Notes under the pieces: generated by a model
What the model saw: only the letters and a program-made list of their open reading frames with translations
Database searches by the model: none
What the model was told of the DNA's origin: nothing
DNA from: Thermoplasmatota archaeon
Lineage (GTDB): Archaea; Thermoplasmatota; Thermoplasmata; Thermoplasmatales; Thermoplasmataceae
Direction: 5' to 3'
NCBI GenBank assembly: GCA_023484105.1
Contig: JAMDBD010000034.1
Span: forward strand, 29,452 to 93,451
Length of the DNA: 64,000 bases
Translations under genes and position numbers: made by a program
Part shown: positions 1 through 7,898 of the stretch, piece by piece
Layout of the letters: each line of letters starts with the position of its first letter
How positions within the stretch are numbered: the first letter of the stretch is position 1

Positions 1-381
1 AAGTATTGTGCCTGATACAAAGGTTCCACCGCTCTCCTTTATCTTCTTCAGGATTGGGGTAATGTCTGATGCTTCATAGTCTTCGATAGATCCGCAGTTC
101 TCACATATGAAGTTGACGTGCAGCGCACTGTTGGTCTCAAACCATCTGGATCCATTGCTTTCGAAGGTATTCAGGATCCCGGCCTTTGTGAATATCTTAA
201 GGATATTGTATACCGTGGCCAGAGTGATTGTTGGTTCGCTCTTTTTAAGGTTCCTGTAAGCCTCCTCAGCCGTGAAATGGCCCGGATTGGAGCAGACATA
301 TCTGATAAGACCCAGCCTCTGAGGCGTTATCTTGTGCTGATTCTTTCTGAGAATTCTGATGAACTCTGTTTCTTGTAGCAT
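1..381 (-). CDS. Fur-family metal/peroxide-responsive regulator (partial)
   Basis: The reading frame is open to the window edge, so the C-terminus is missing. About 127 residues are visible: an N-terminal winged helix ('ITPQRLGLIRYV', then 'PTITLATVYNIL', the usual Fur recognition-helix pattern), followed by the start of the dimerisation domain with 'HVNFICENCGSIED', which carries the typical His and CxxC metal ligands. Fur-family proteins repress iron, zinc, manganese or peroxide-defence genes; which metal applies here cannot be told. I chose the ATG at 381 because a TATA-like TATTTATTA at 414-406 lies about 29 bp upstream, fitting a leaderless transcript. An in-frame ATG at 399 would lie too close to that box. 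The gene is divergent from cbiA and shares the promoter region with it. Confidence 0.85.
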   Translation of the reverse strand, partial: MLQETEFIRILRKNQHKITPQRLGLIRYVCSNPGHFTAEEAYRNLKKSEPTITLATVYNILKIFTKAGILNTFESNGSRWFETNSALHVNFICENCGSIEDYEASDITPILKKIKESGGTFVSGTIL

Positions 382-403
382 TGCTTTATAAGATTTCATC
401 TTA

Positions 404-416
404 GGTAATAAATATG
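404..416. promoter_or_regulatory. Shared TATA-like box of the divergent Fur/cbiA promoters
   Basis: The AT-rich core TAATAAATA (406-414) reads as a TATA-like element on both strands. It lies about 26 bp before the ATG at 436 on the plus strand and about 29 bp before the ATG at 381 on the minus strand. Both genes could therefore be leaderless and compete for one box. This is inferred from spacing only. Confidence 0.4.
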
Positions 417-435
417 GTGAATAAGATGTATGGTC

Positions 436-1740
436 ATGCTTGGAATCATTGGTATAACTGCGCCTGCAACAGGATCTGGAAAAACAACAGTGGCACTTTC
501 CCTGCTACGTTCATTTAAGAAATCCGTTGGTATCAAGATTGGCCCGGATTACATAGATCCACAGCTAATGGCCATGGTGTCAGGTGAGAGAGCCTTTAAC
601 ATGGACAGATGGATAATGGGAAGGTCGTACAGAGATATACCAGGCATGGCTGCGAAAGACCATGAAATCGCAGTTGTTGAAGGAGTCATGGGGATGTTCG
701 ATGGAAGGGAACCTGTCAACCTGAGCACTGACTACTATTTCAGGAATCTTAATTTACGGTATATAGTCGTACTGGATTCCTACAAGTCAGGGGAATCCCT
801 ATATTATATGTCCAGGGGTTTTATCGGCAGGAGGTCCATAGGAGTTGTGATCAACAACTACACCACCGAAGGGCACCTAAAAAAGGTTTCAGGGGAATTT
901 GAGAGACATGGAATCAGGGTAGTTGGATCAATACCTTTCGATGAATCCATAAAAATTCCTGAGAGGCATCTCGGCCTCTCCCTCGACATCAGCAAAGAAA
1001 ACATTGATAAAACTGCACGAAAAGCCTCTGAGTTTATTGATACTGATTTCATTGAGAAAAAAGCGACCATACCTGAAATTTCCAAAAACAATGAGACGGA
1101 AGTGAATAAGAAGAGTAGGCCATACAGAATAGCGGTTGCTCTGGACATGGCATTTTCATTTTATTACAGAACCTCTCTTGAGGCGCTCGCAAGCATAGCT
1201 GAACTGGAATTCTTCTCACCAATGAATAACGAAACACCATCACATGATCCTGATATGATATACATTGGCGGCGGATATCCTGAATTCTATGCCAGAGATC
1301 TGGAAAAAGCGGAAAGAACAAAAGAGTATCTGAGGGATTTCCACAGAAATGGCGGCCTCATATACGCTGAATGTGGCGGAATGATGTATCTCTTCAGTGA
1401 ACTTGTAAACGGGGACGACCATTACAATATGAGCAGCGTCATGGAGGGCAGATCGGTTATGAAACAGCATCCGACTATGAGATATGTAACGGGTGTGGCT
1501 GAAACTGGAAATCCATTATTTCCAGTTGGAGAAAGGATTAAGGGTCATGAGTACCATTACAGTTCTTCGGAGAGCAAAGAAAAAGCCGCTTTTACTTTGA
1601 ACACGATTTCCGGTGAAAAATGTAAGGGAGGCTTTATGAAGGGAAGTGCGCTGGCCTCATATCTTCACATTGACTTCTACAGGTATCTGCAGTTTGCTGA
1701 GCGATCTATTAAGATCCGTTCAGGACGGAGACCCACTTAG
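436..1740 (+). CDS. cbiA: Cobyrinate a,c-diamide synthase (CbiA/CobB family)
   Basis: Glutamine- and ATP-dependent amidation of the a and c side chains of the corrin ring in cobalamin biosynthesis; a related enzyme acts on Ni-sirohydrochlorin in methanogens. The N-terminal dethiobiotin-synthetase-like domain has a P-loop ('TAPATGSGKTT') and the family signature 'GPDYIDPQ', followed by 'EGVMGMFDG'. The C-terminal class I glutamine amidotransferase domain has 'YIGGGYPE', the nucleophile Cys313 in 'AECGGMMYL', and a closing 'GHEYHYS' His motif. The length, about 434 residues, is normal for the family. The ATG at 436 sits 26 bp from a TATA-like box; the ATG at 430 is the alternative. The gene converges on the radical SAM gene with a 21 bp overlap of 3' ends. 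No other corrin gene is in the window. Confidence 0.9.
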   Translation: MLGIIGITAPATGSGKTTVALSLLRSFKKSVGIKIGPDYIDPQLMAMVSGERAFNMDRWIMGRSYRDIPGMAAKDHEIAVVEGVMGMFDGREPVNLSTDYYFRNLNLRYIVVLDSYKSGESLYYMSRGFIGRRSIGVVINNYTTEGHLKKVSGEFERHGIRVVGSIPFDESIKIPERHLGLSLDISKENIDKTARKASEFIDTDFIEKKATIPEISKNNETEVNKKSRPYRIAVALDMAFSFYYRTSLEALASIAELEFFSPMNNETPSHDPDMIYIGGGYPEFYARDLEKAERTKEYLRDFHRNGGLIYAECGGMMYLFSELVNGDDHYNMSSVMEGRSVMKQHPTMRYVTGVAETGNPLFPVGERIKGHEYHYSSSESKEKAAFTLNTISGEKCKGGFMKGSALASYLHIDFYRYLQFAERSIKIRSGRRPT

Positions 1741-2835
1741 ATACTTGTGCCCGGAATGGTAGGGACATAATGGATCCTCTGCAAGATAATCCCCGAATGT
1801 TGCGTACGCACGTGATCTGGATCCCCCACATAGATAGACAAAATCGCATTCTGAACATCTCCCTTTGACACTTGAAGGCATTTCCCTTAGATCTTTCAGG
1901 ATCCTGCTGTTCCTGTATATGCTGTAAAGGCTCTCCTTCCTGACGTCACCAGCCTCTACAGGAAGAAATCCTGAAGGATACACCTTTCCCGTACTGGAAA
2001 TAAAAATCGTCTCGGTTCTCTTTTTTGGGGACTGTACAGTCATGCCGGATTCCAGAACATTCTTCTCTGTCCTTGAAATCAGGTCATTGTAGAAGGCGGA
2101 TCCGATCACGTTGCCGCCGAGAACTTCTATTCTGGCTCTGTTTAGCTGCGGGCCCTCAACCGTTCTCACTGAAATGGATCCAGGGCTTATTGACGCAAGC
2201 CAGTCAAGTACGTCATGGTACTCCTCAGTAGTGATATTTTCTACAGTTTCACCTCTCCCTGTATTCACAAGGAAGAAAATTTCCCAGACATTTATACCCA
2301 AACGGATCAGAAGGCTGAGCATATCGGGAAGGTCAGATGCATTCCTCTTCATCACTGTTGTGTTCACCTGCACTGGAAGACCGATCTTCTGTGCACTGTT
2401 TATCACGCTTATAGTTCTAGCAAAAGAATCGTATCTCCGGATGGAATTATGCAGATCCGCAAAAGATCCGTCCAGGCTTACAGATATGGAGGACGCTCCT
2501 GCATTCCTGATTCGCCTGAGGTTATTTTCACTTAATCTTTCCGTGACCGCAGGGCTCACGGAAAAATGCAGATGGTTGGTTTTGGCGAATTCCATGAGTT
2601 CGAATATATCGCTCCTCATCATCGGATTCCCTCCGGTAAATATCAGATAAGGAGTAGCGCCTTCTATATTTGATACCTGAAGTATTACACTCTTGGCTTC
2701 TTCAGTGGTCAGTTCCTCAGGGGATCTTTCAAGCGATGCACTCGCCCTGCAGTGGATACAGTTAAGTTCACATGCATCTGTTACCTCAAAGAAAGCAAGG
2801 AGAATTTTGGTAGATAAGACAGCCTTCATTTTCAA
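1720..2835 (-). CDS. Radical SAM/SPASM protein, AhbD-like
   Basis: The N-terminal radical SAM motif 'CELNCIHC' (Cys22, 26, 29) binds the [4Fe-4S]-SAM cluster; 'FTGGNP' is the usual SAM-contact strand. The C-terminal SPASM region has 'CSECDFVYLCGGSRSRAY' and a later 'DPLC', giving ligands for auxiliary clusters. The 'CRA' after the first motif and the 'CGGSRxRAY...DPLC' ending are typical of the AhbD group (alternative haem b synthase, decarboxylating Fe-coproporphyrin) and the closely related TIGR04053-type proteins. A role in haem synthesis or a related peptide/tetrapyrrole modification is inferred; sequence alone cannot separate them. The length, 371 residues, fits. Neighbours are corrin synthesis and a putative haem monooxygenase, which supports a tetrapyrrole theme. 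Confidence 0.8.
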   Translation of the reverse strand: MKMKAVLSTKILLAFFEVTDACELNCIHCRASASLERSPEELTTEEAKSVILQVSNIEGATPYLIFTGGNPMMRSDIFELMEFAKTNHLHFSVSPAVTERLSENNLRRIRNAGASSISVSLDGSFADLHNSIRRYDSFARTISVINSAQKIGLPVQVNTTVMKRNASDLPDMLSLLIRLGINVWEIFFLVNTGRGETVENITTEEYHDVLDWLASISPGSISVRTVEGPQLNRARIEVLGGNVIGSAFYNDLISRTEKNVLESGMTVQSPKKRTETIFISSTGKVYPSGFLPVEAGDVRKESLYSIYRNSRILKDLREMPSSVKGRCSECDFVYLCGGSRSRAYATFGDYLAEDPLCPYHSGHKYLSGSPS

Positions 2836-2879
2836 ATAATGAGGTATGAGATAAAAGAAAATGACCTAACATGATAGGA

Positions 2880-4529
2880 TCATGTAAGTTCCTGTCTCAG
2901 TATTGAGGTAATAAATCCCTTCACCTGCCTGAAATTCAGTTTTGGCGGCATAGGCTTTTCATCGGGATCAACAACCACATCCAGCACTGCAGGACCCTCG
3001 TGAGCCATAAATTTCTCCACAGTCTGATCAAGATCTTCCCTCCTTTCAACCCTGAAACCACCTATACCTGTAGCTTCAGCTATCTTTGAAAAATCCGGGT
3101 TCAGCAGATCAACGCCAAACTCGGGGAATCCCATGATCATCTCCTCGAACTTTATCATTCCAAGCTTGGAGTTGTTGAAAACGACCACCTTGATGTTCCT
3201 GTTATATTTTCTTGCTGTTATGAGCTCCATCATGCTCATTGCAAAACTGCCGTCACCAACCATTGCTATCACCGGCTTTCCGGTTGCAAAGGATGCACCG
3301 ATCGAACCAGGAATGCCCGCACCCATTGTACCGAGCCATGGTGAGATGAGAAAGGTGGTATCCCGAGGGACCCTCATGTTTCTGGCAGACCATACGGTTA
3401 CATTGCCGGTGTCAGCAACTATCACAGTTCCTGCACTGATTTTTTTGCATACTGCTGCTGCGACGGCCTCAGGTTTTATTGGATTCCCCATATCCGATTC
3501 CCTTTTTTCCATTTCAGAGATCCATTTCTTCTTTGAATCAGCAAATGACAGGTAGTACTTCTCCGGTTTCTCTGCGGGTTCAATAGCTTCCAGAAAATCA
3601 ATTACGGAGGATTCTATCTTACATGTTACCGGGTATCTCTTTCCGAGGTTGGCAGGATTTATATCCACCTGAATAGCCGGAATTCCATTTTTGAGAAACG
3701 AAGTATATGGAAATATTGTTCCCAGGAATATGAGCAGATCAGCATTGTGCATGGCCTCAACAGATGGTTTGGTTCCAAGAAGACCTATGGATCCCATCAC
3801 TTTAGGATCATTGTCGTCCACTATCCCCTTTCCATTAAGAGCGTATATTACAGGGCTACCTATTCTCTCTGCCAGCCTGAGTACGGCGTCGCCATAACCT
3901 CTGCATCCGTTTCCAATGAAAAGGAGCGGCGCATTGCTGTGGTCTATCAGATCCCTGGCATGAGTCAAGTCAGGATTATACTTCCTGGATACTGGAGAAT
4001 ATGCTGCAGGATATTCATCAACATCACACCTCTGCATCAGTATGTCCACCGGCATATTTATATGACTTACCCCTCCTAGTGCAATACTGCTTTCAAAGGC
4101 CCTCTTTGTGATCTCAACCGCACTGTCAGCGCTTCTGATCTGCTGGTTGTACACGCTGACATCCTCCATTAGCGCATTCAGGTTTACCTCCTGAAAATAA
4201 TCTGTACCAAGGAGTTCAGTTTCTATCTGGCCGGTAAGTGCTATCACCGGCACATGATCCATTTTAGCCTCGTAAAGCCCGTTAAGAAGATGAATGGACC
4301 CGGGCCCTGAGGTTCCCATGCATACTGCAGGCATATGAGTTATCTTTGCCTCGAATGCAGCCTCAAGGGCAGCTCCCTCCTCATGACGGGTCTGCACAAA
4401 TTCAACGTTTCTGTTTTCGCGTATGGCGTTCATTATAGGATTAAGGGAGTCACCAGGTATTCCGTATATTCTCTTTACGCCAAGTGAAACAAGCGTTCCA
4501 ACTATTGCATCCGCAACGTTTTTAGTCAT
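2880..4529 (-). CDS. poxB: Thiamine-diphosphate enzyme, pyruvate oxidase (PoxB)-like
   Basis: Three-domain ThDP enzyme: N-terminal PYR domain with the catalytic glutamate in 'RHEEGAA', a central domain, and a PP domain with 'GDGSFAMSMMEL...NN', the Mg-ThDP binding motif. Overall resemblance and the C-terminal 'MPPKL...KGF' region look like pyruvate:quinone oxidase rather than acetolactate synthase, but the acetohydroxyacid synthase and glyoxylate carboligase relatives cannot be fully excluded. PoxB oxidises pyruvate to acetate and CO2 and passes electrons through FAD to the quinone pool, which would fit the menaquinone-based chain encoded elsewhere in this window. A TATA-like CTATAAATAC lies just upstream (about 4545-4556). 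Length is 549 residues, usual for the family. Confidence 0.8.
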   Translation of the reverse strand: MTKNVADAIVGTLVSLGVKRIYGIPGDSLNPIMNAIRENRNVEFVQTRHEEGAALEAAFEAKITHMPAVCMGTSGPGSIHLLNGLYEAKMDHVPVIALTGQIETELLGTDYFQEVNLNALMEDVSVYNQQIRSADSAVEITKRAFESSIALGGVSHINMPVDILMQRCDVDEYPAAYSPVSRKYNPDLTHARDLIDHSNAPLLFIGNGCRGYGDAVLRLAERIGSPVIYALNGKGIVDDNDPKVMGSIGLLGTKPSVEAMHNADLLIFLGTIFPYTSFLKNGIPAIQVDINPANLGKRYPVTCKIESSVIDFLEAIEPAEKPEKYYLSFADSKKKWISEMEKRESDMGNPIKPEAVAAAVCKKISAGTVIVADTGNVTVWSARNMRVPRDTTFLISPWLGTMGAGIPGSIGASFATGKPVIAMVGDGSFAMSMMELITARKYNRNIKVVVFNNSKLGMIKFEEMIMGFPEFGVDLLNPDFSKIAEATGIGGFRVERREDLDQTVEKFMAHEGPAVLDVVVDPDEKPMPPKLNFRQVKGFITSILRQELT

Positions 4530-4738
4530 GCCCTTTCGATCTACGTAATAGTATTTATAGATTCATGTAGCATTTCATGTGAGAATGTACTTTATCATAA
4601 ATGAGGCAAAAGTAAATACGTCAGAGTGATCAGATCGTCAGTTCCAAGGTTTTCCAAATAGGCTGGTTGAAAGCTCAATATTTATCCACTTATAAAATAA
4701 AAACCACTCTTTATTAACACAGGTTCAGATCCCAATTC

Positions 4739-5038
4739 ATGATCGTGGTTCAGAACAGCATACCTGTGAAAGATGAATACAGAGATGAGTTTGAGAAGAG
4801 ATTTATTGGCAGGGACAGATCCGTGGATAAATTCCAGGGATTCATCAGGAATGAAATACTCAGGCCAATAAAAGGTGAAAACTATATCGTTATGACTTAC
4901 TGGAGAACAATGGAGGATTTCAAGCGATGGACAGAGAGCGAAGAATTCAGGAAATCCCATAGTGGTATCAACGATTCTATGTTTTCCGGAAAGAACATCT
5001 TAACAATACACGAGGTAATAGACAGCACCGGCAAATGA
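4739..5038 (+). CDS. ABM-fold monooxygenase, haem-degrading-like
   Basis: A 99-residue dimeric alpha/beta-barrel type protein of the antibiotic-biosynthesis-monooxygenase superfamily. Visible family features are 'FQGFIRNEIL', 'YIVMTYWRTMEDFKRW' and 'SEEFRKSH', the pattern of IsdG/HmoA-like haem monooxygenases; cleavage of haem to release iron is the suggested role but is not proven by sequence. An AT-rich TATAAAATAAAA (about 4691-4702) precedes it. Its location between a PoxB-like gene and RNase P RNA, and not far from an AhbD-like enzyme and a Fur-type regulator, fits iron/haem handling. Confidence 0.65.
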   Translation: MIVVQNSIPVKDEYRDEFEKRFIGRDRSVDKFQGFIRNEILRPIKGENYIVMTYWRTMEDFKRWTESEEFRKSHSGINDSMFSGKNILTIHEVIDSTGK

Positions 5039-5065
5039 ATAGTTGTCATTGCATAATAAAAATTT

Positions 5066-5374
5066 GGGCAAATGCCCGGAGTAAGCCCCCTTCTGTTCAC
5101 CTTCCGGCTGGCAACATTCAACTTCGGGCTTTTGGCCCCGTCTTACCCGATCCTCCCGGCAGCCTCACTGGATCTTCTTAGACTTTCTCCATCTGGGAAG
5201 GTTTTCCATCGGTATTTCGGGAACGTCAATCAGATATCATCCTTAGCCGAATACCGTCTTTTTCTTTTACCTGAACCATCCCTCTCGGGATGCCAACTTA
5301 CGGTGGCCAGATCCGCCTGTGGAGGGGGGACTTTCCTCACCTTTTAGGCGTCAGTTGCCCTCGGGCTTTTGCCC
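5066..5374 (-). ncRNA. rnpB: RNase P RNA
   Basis: Catalytic RNA that removes 5' leaders from pre-tRNAs. On the minus strand the conserved 'GGTGAGGAAAGTCC' (CR-I, complement of about 5324-5341) lies near the 5' end and 'GTGAACAGAAGG...GCTTAC' (CR-V, about 5101-5082) near the 3' end. The termini pair: GGGCAAA-A-GCCCG (5374-5362) with CGGGC-A-TTTGCCC (5078-5066), a 12-bp P1 helix with one A/A mismatch. This fixes a length of about 309 nt. A U-rich run follows immediately (about 5065-5058) and may terminate transcription. The 5' end lies only 13 nt after the GINS stop codon, so the RNA may be processed from a GINS transcript. Confidence 0.93.
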
Positions 5375-5387
5375 CAACATGATCATT

Positions 5388-6035
5388 TCATGCATTATTT
5401 CTTTTCTGCTGTCCGGGGAGGTTAAAATTAACCGGGACAGCAATTTTTCTTTTCATGAGAAGTTCAGCAAGAGCACCTCTTATAAACACCACATCTCCAT
5501 CCCTGAAGTGATAGTTTCTGTCAGCCTGCGCGATTCTGGGCTGATCTCCCACTATCCTCACCATGACGTAGTCATCCTGATTCGAACGCATGGTGGAATC
5601 CTTCTTCTCATCAGAATTCAGCACTATCGCTTTTTCCTTTGCTTCAACAGTCTTTATGCCGAGAAGCTGGTTGAACTGTTCCTTTACTTGAGAGTAAATC
5701 ACGTCGATGAACTCTCTCTCCTCTTCTGAGAGGTTTCCGATTTCATCGCTTTTGTTATCGAACACAGGTATTCTCACGATCTTGCTGTAACGTATCTGAA
5801 AAAGGCTCTTGAATGCTCTCTCTATCTGCCTTAGCCTCTCCTTGATCTGGATATACCTGTCTATATCCGTTGCAGCACTCTTTTCGGCCTCGTCCTGGAG
5901 GAACCTGATCAGCTCAGGCACCGTTACAAACAGAGAGGGGTCTATCTTCCTGACCTTCTTCGTGCTTTTCTCCGCCCTGATCGCACTCTGCAGATCTAGA
6001 AACAGATTTTCGACATCCTGGGGGGAGAAGTTCAT
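5388..6035 (-). CDS. Archaeal GINS subunit (Gins51/Gins15 type)
   Basis: Replisome component that binds MCM helicase and the GAN/RecJ-like protein. The 215-residue protein has an alpha-helical A domain with 'FKSLFQIRYSKIVRI' and a C-terminal beta B domain ending 'GDVVFIRGALAELLMKRKIAVPVN', matching the archaeal GINS pattern 'DvV.lP...a.lLi.rg.A..i'. The A-then-B order is that of Gins51. Thermoplasmatales are known to use a single GINS type, probably as a homotetramer. It has its own TATA-like element (TTAATAAATA, about 6064-6054) and is followed at 13 nt by rnpB on the same strand. Confidence 0.8.
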   Translation of the reverse strand: MNFSPQDVENLFLDLQSAIRAEKSTKKVRKIDPSLFVTVPELIRFLQDEAEKSAATDIDRYIQIKERLRQIERAFKSLFQIRYSKIVRIPVFDNKSDEIGNLSEEEREFIDVIYSQVKEQFNQLLGIKTVEAKEKAIVLNSDEKKDSTMRSNQDDYVMVRIVGDQPRIAQADRNYHFRDGDVVFIRGALAELLMKRKIAVPVNFNLPGQQKRNNA

Positions 6036-6074
6036 CCAGAGTAAATAGTATAACTATTTATTAATCATACCAGA

Positions 6075-6920
6075 TCATAGTGTTTTGTATTCAAGACCGT
6101 AAAGCCTCTCAGGTAGCTCCACGAAGGCCTGCGCAAATATTTCCTCGTAATTGGGAAACTCCTGTGATATCATCAGAGACCTCTTAGGAACAGAATCTGG
6201 CGGAAGGACCCTCTGCGGATGCTGCCTGTCATCCACGTAGTCGGACTCAAGCATGAATGGCTTGCCAGTGCTGCATGCATCTCTCACCGCTGACCTTGAA
6301 GCCGGAACGGATGGTATTATACAACAGTCATTCCGAAATACCTCGGAGGTTGCATGATGCTTTATGACCCTGCCAGGATCAAGCCCTGCACTGCCGGCAC
6401 TTGTGCAGATGCGCCTCAGTGAGGTTGAATCAAGATCCTCGGTATGTAGCATGACAGGTGATCCTGCGTCTGCGCATCTGGAAAAACAGTACTCCAGCAC
6501 TTCATAAATTTTGGCCCTGGCATCAGGATCAACGTCAAAATGGGGTGTACCTATCTCTCCTATGCACTGACAGTTTCCTTCAATGAATTCACCGATTGCC
6601 AGATCAACACCCTTCTTCATCTCCTCAACAGGGTCCATCCCAGCGTTCTTGAAGAAGAAAAAGTCAAGCGGATAAGGGCCCAGGGTTGTCACCACGGGCA
6701 CATTCAATTCCTTTCTAACTGCTTCGGATAGGCTTACGGTTATCTCGTAAAGTTTTTCATAATAACCGGCATGGGAAATAGTATAGTCTGGAAGGTTAAC
6801 CAGGTTGAATGCGGTCCCTCCAGCCTTCTTGAATGATCTCACAGCATCCAAAAAAAGCCCATCCTTTCTCAGGTGAAAGTGGTCATCAAAAACATTGTAA
6901 AAGATACCGTTCACCTGCAT
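6075..6920 (-). CDS. TatD-like metal-dependent hydrolase
   Basis: TIM-barrel amidohydrolase-type protein of 281 residues. Metal-ligand motifs are visible in order: 'DDHFHL' near the N-terminus, 'IGEIGTPHF' (Glu on strand 4), 'MLHTED' and 'IKHHA', and 'LESDYVDD' (final Asp). This order is that of TatD/COG1099 hydrolases; TatD proteins are metal-dependent nucleases, but the substrate of the archaeal branch is uncertain. The start ATG has a strong ribosome binding site (GGAGGTG, complement of 6928-6934, seven bases before the ATG), which implies a leadered transcript. It may be translationally coupled to a small ORF whose TAA overlaps this ATG. Confidence 0.8.
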   Translation of the reverse strand: MQVNGIFYNVFDDHFHLRKDGLFLDAVRSFKKAGGTAFNLVNLPDYTISHAGYYEKLYEITVSLSEAVRKELNVPVVTTLGPYPLDFFFFKNAGMDPVEEMKKGVDLAIGEFIEGNCQCIGEIGTPHFDVDPDARAKIYEVLEYCFSRCADAGSPVMLHTEDLDSTSLRRICTSAGSAGLDPGRVIKHHATSEVFRNDCCIIPSVPASRSAVRDACSTGKPFMLESDYVDDRQHPQRVLPPDSVPKRSLMISQEFPNYEEIFAQAFVELPERLYGLEYKTL

Positions 6921-7054
6921 TAATATACACCTCCAGGAAATGCGTAACGATGGCTTGCATTAAGGGCATAAACTGTTGTGCGGAACGCAACAATATTGAC
7001 CTTCAGGGAAGGCCTGACAAAAACACGTTCAACTGCAAAATGAACTCCGGGCAT
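6920..7054 (-). CDS. Possible small ORF (44 aa) coupled to the TatD-like gene
   Basis: An open frame begins 'MPGVHFAVERVF' and ends 'HRYAFPGGVY', with its TAA overlapping the downstream ATG as TAATG. A TATA-like AATTTAAAA (7082-7090) lies about 30 bp before the ATG, and the strong ribosome binding site of the TatD-like gene is inside its last codons. Against it, three of four arginines use CGT/CGC, while neighbours prefer AGG/AGA. I do not recognise the protein. It could be a leader peptide, a real small protein, or chance. Confidence 0.3.
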   Translation of the reverse strand: MPGVHFAVERVFVRPSLKVNIVAFRTTVYALNASHRYAFPGGVY

Positions 7055-7247
7055 GTGCAACAGCAACCTTAGGCCTTCTGCAATTTAAAACTTTGACGGC
7101 CGCATGATAATGAAGCAACGAGAATTATAGCAAAGTTTTTTTGCGGAGAATTAGATCAGAGGCTGAAAATAGGCTGCATATAAGTATCACTGATTGAGTC
7201 ACATTGGACATTATGAAGGATAGATCATCACCTATGTATCCCTAGAA

Positions 7248-7262
7248 TAATAAATATAAAAG
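7248..7262 (+). promoter_or_regulatory. TATA-like box for rpsB
   Basis: AATAAATATAAAAG lies 34-48 bp before the rpsB ATG, predicting a start of transcription near 7282 and a leader of about 13 nt. The rest of the stretch between the small ORF and rpsB (7055-7295) shows nothing else that I can support. Confidence 0.45.
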
Positions 7263-7295
7263 TTAGTCATATACCGCAACCGTAGAAGTGATTAG

Positions 7296-7898
7296 ATGTC
7301 AACAGAAACATTGCTGATCCCAGAGGAGGACTATCAGAAATCGGGAATTCATATAGGCACACAGGTTAAATCAAAGGATATGGAGAAGTACATATTCAAG
7401 ATCAGGAATGACGGTCTTTACATTCTCGACCTGAAGAAGACAAACGAGATGCTTCAGATCGCGGGAAAGATGCTGGCGCGATTCAATCCGGAGGACATTC
7501 TAGTAGTTGCACAGAGGCAGTACGCGTTCCGTCCGGTTCTGAAATTCGGAGAGGTTACAGGATCAAGAACAATCACCGGGAGATTTGTTCCTGGCACTCT
7601 CACAAATCCACAACTCTCCAACTATCTCGAGGCAAAGATTATTGTGGTTACAGACCCGCTTGCCGATATACAGGCAATGGGGGAGGCGCTCAAGGTAGGT
7701 ATACCGGTGGTTGCGCTCTGCGATGCAAACAACAAGACAGCGAATGTTGATCTTGTCATACCCTGCAATAACAAGGGAAGAAGATCCCTGGCTGTGGTCT
7801 ACTGGCTGCTGGCAAGGGAGGTACTGAAGAACAGGGGACTAATTTCAGATTATGCCGCATTTTCCAGCACTGCTGATGAATTTGAAGCGCAGGTCTAG
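7296..7898 (+). CDS. rpsB: 30S ribosomal protein S2 (uS2)
   Basis: Small-subunit ribosomal protein. The 200-residue sequence has archaeal S2 hallmarks: 'SGIHIGTQVKSKDMEKYIF', 'GRFVPGTLTNP' and 'DPLADIQAMGEALKVGIPVVALCDANN', which bind 16S rRNA near the head-body junction. Archaeal S2 is of this length. It stands alone rather than with L13/S9/RpoN/RpoK as in many archaea. Its 3' end overlaps that of endA by four bases, tail to tail. Confidence 0.95.
   Translation: MSTETLLIPEEDYQKSGIHIGTQVKSKDMEKYIFKIRNDGLYILDLKKTNEMLQIAGKMLARFNPEDILVVAQRQYAFRPVLKFGEVTGSRTITGRFVPGTLTNPQLSNYLEAKIIVVTDPLADIQAMGEALKVGIPVVALCDANNKTANVDLVIPCNNKGRRSLAVVYWLLAREVLKNRGLISDYAAFSSTADEFEAQV

Noticed and set aside
382..399. 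Alternative start of the Fur-family gene at the ATG at 399
   Set aside because: It lies only about 11 bp from the TATA-like box, too close for a promoter; the ATG at 381 fits the spacing.
2025..2650. Long open frames antisense to the radical SAM, PoxB and other genes
   Set aside because: They are mirror frames of strongly supported genes with family motifs and carry no recognisable domains themselves.
4722..4733. A T-loop-like GGTTCAGATCCC suggested a tRNA gene before the monooxygenase
   Set aside because: The flanking bases do not form a T stem, and no acceptor, D or anticodon arms can be drawn around it.
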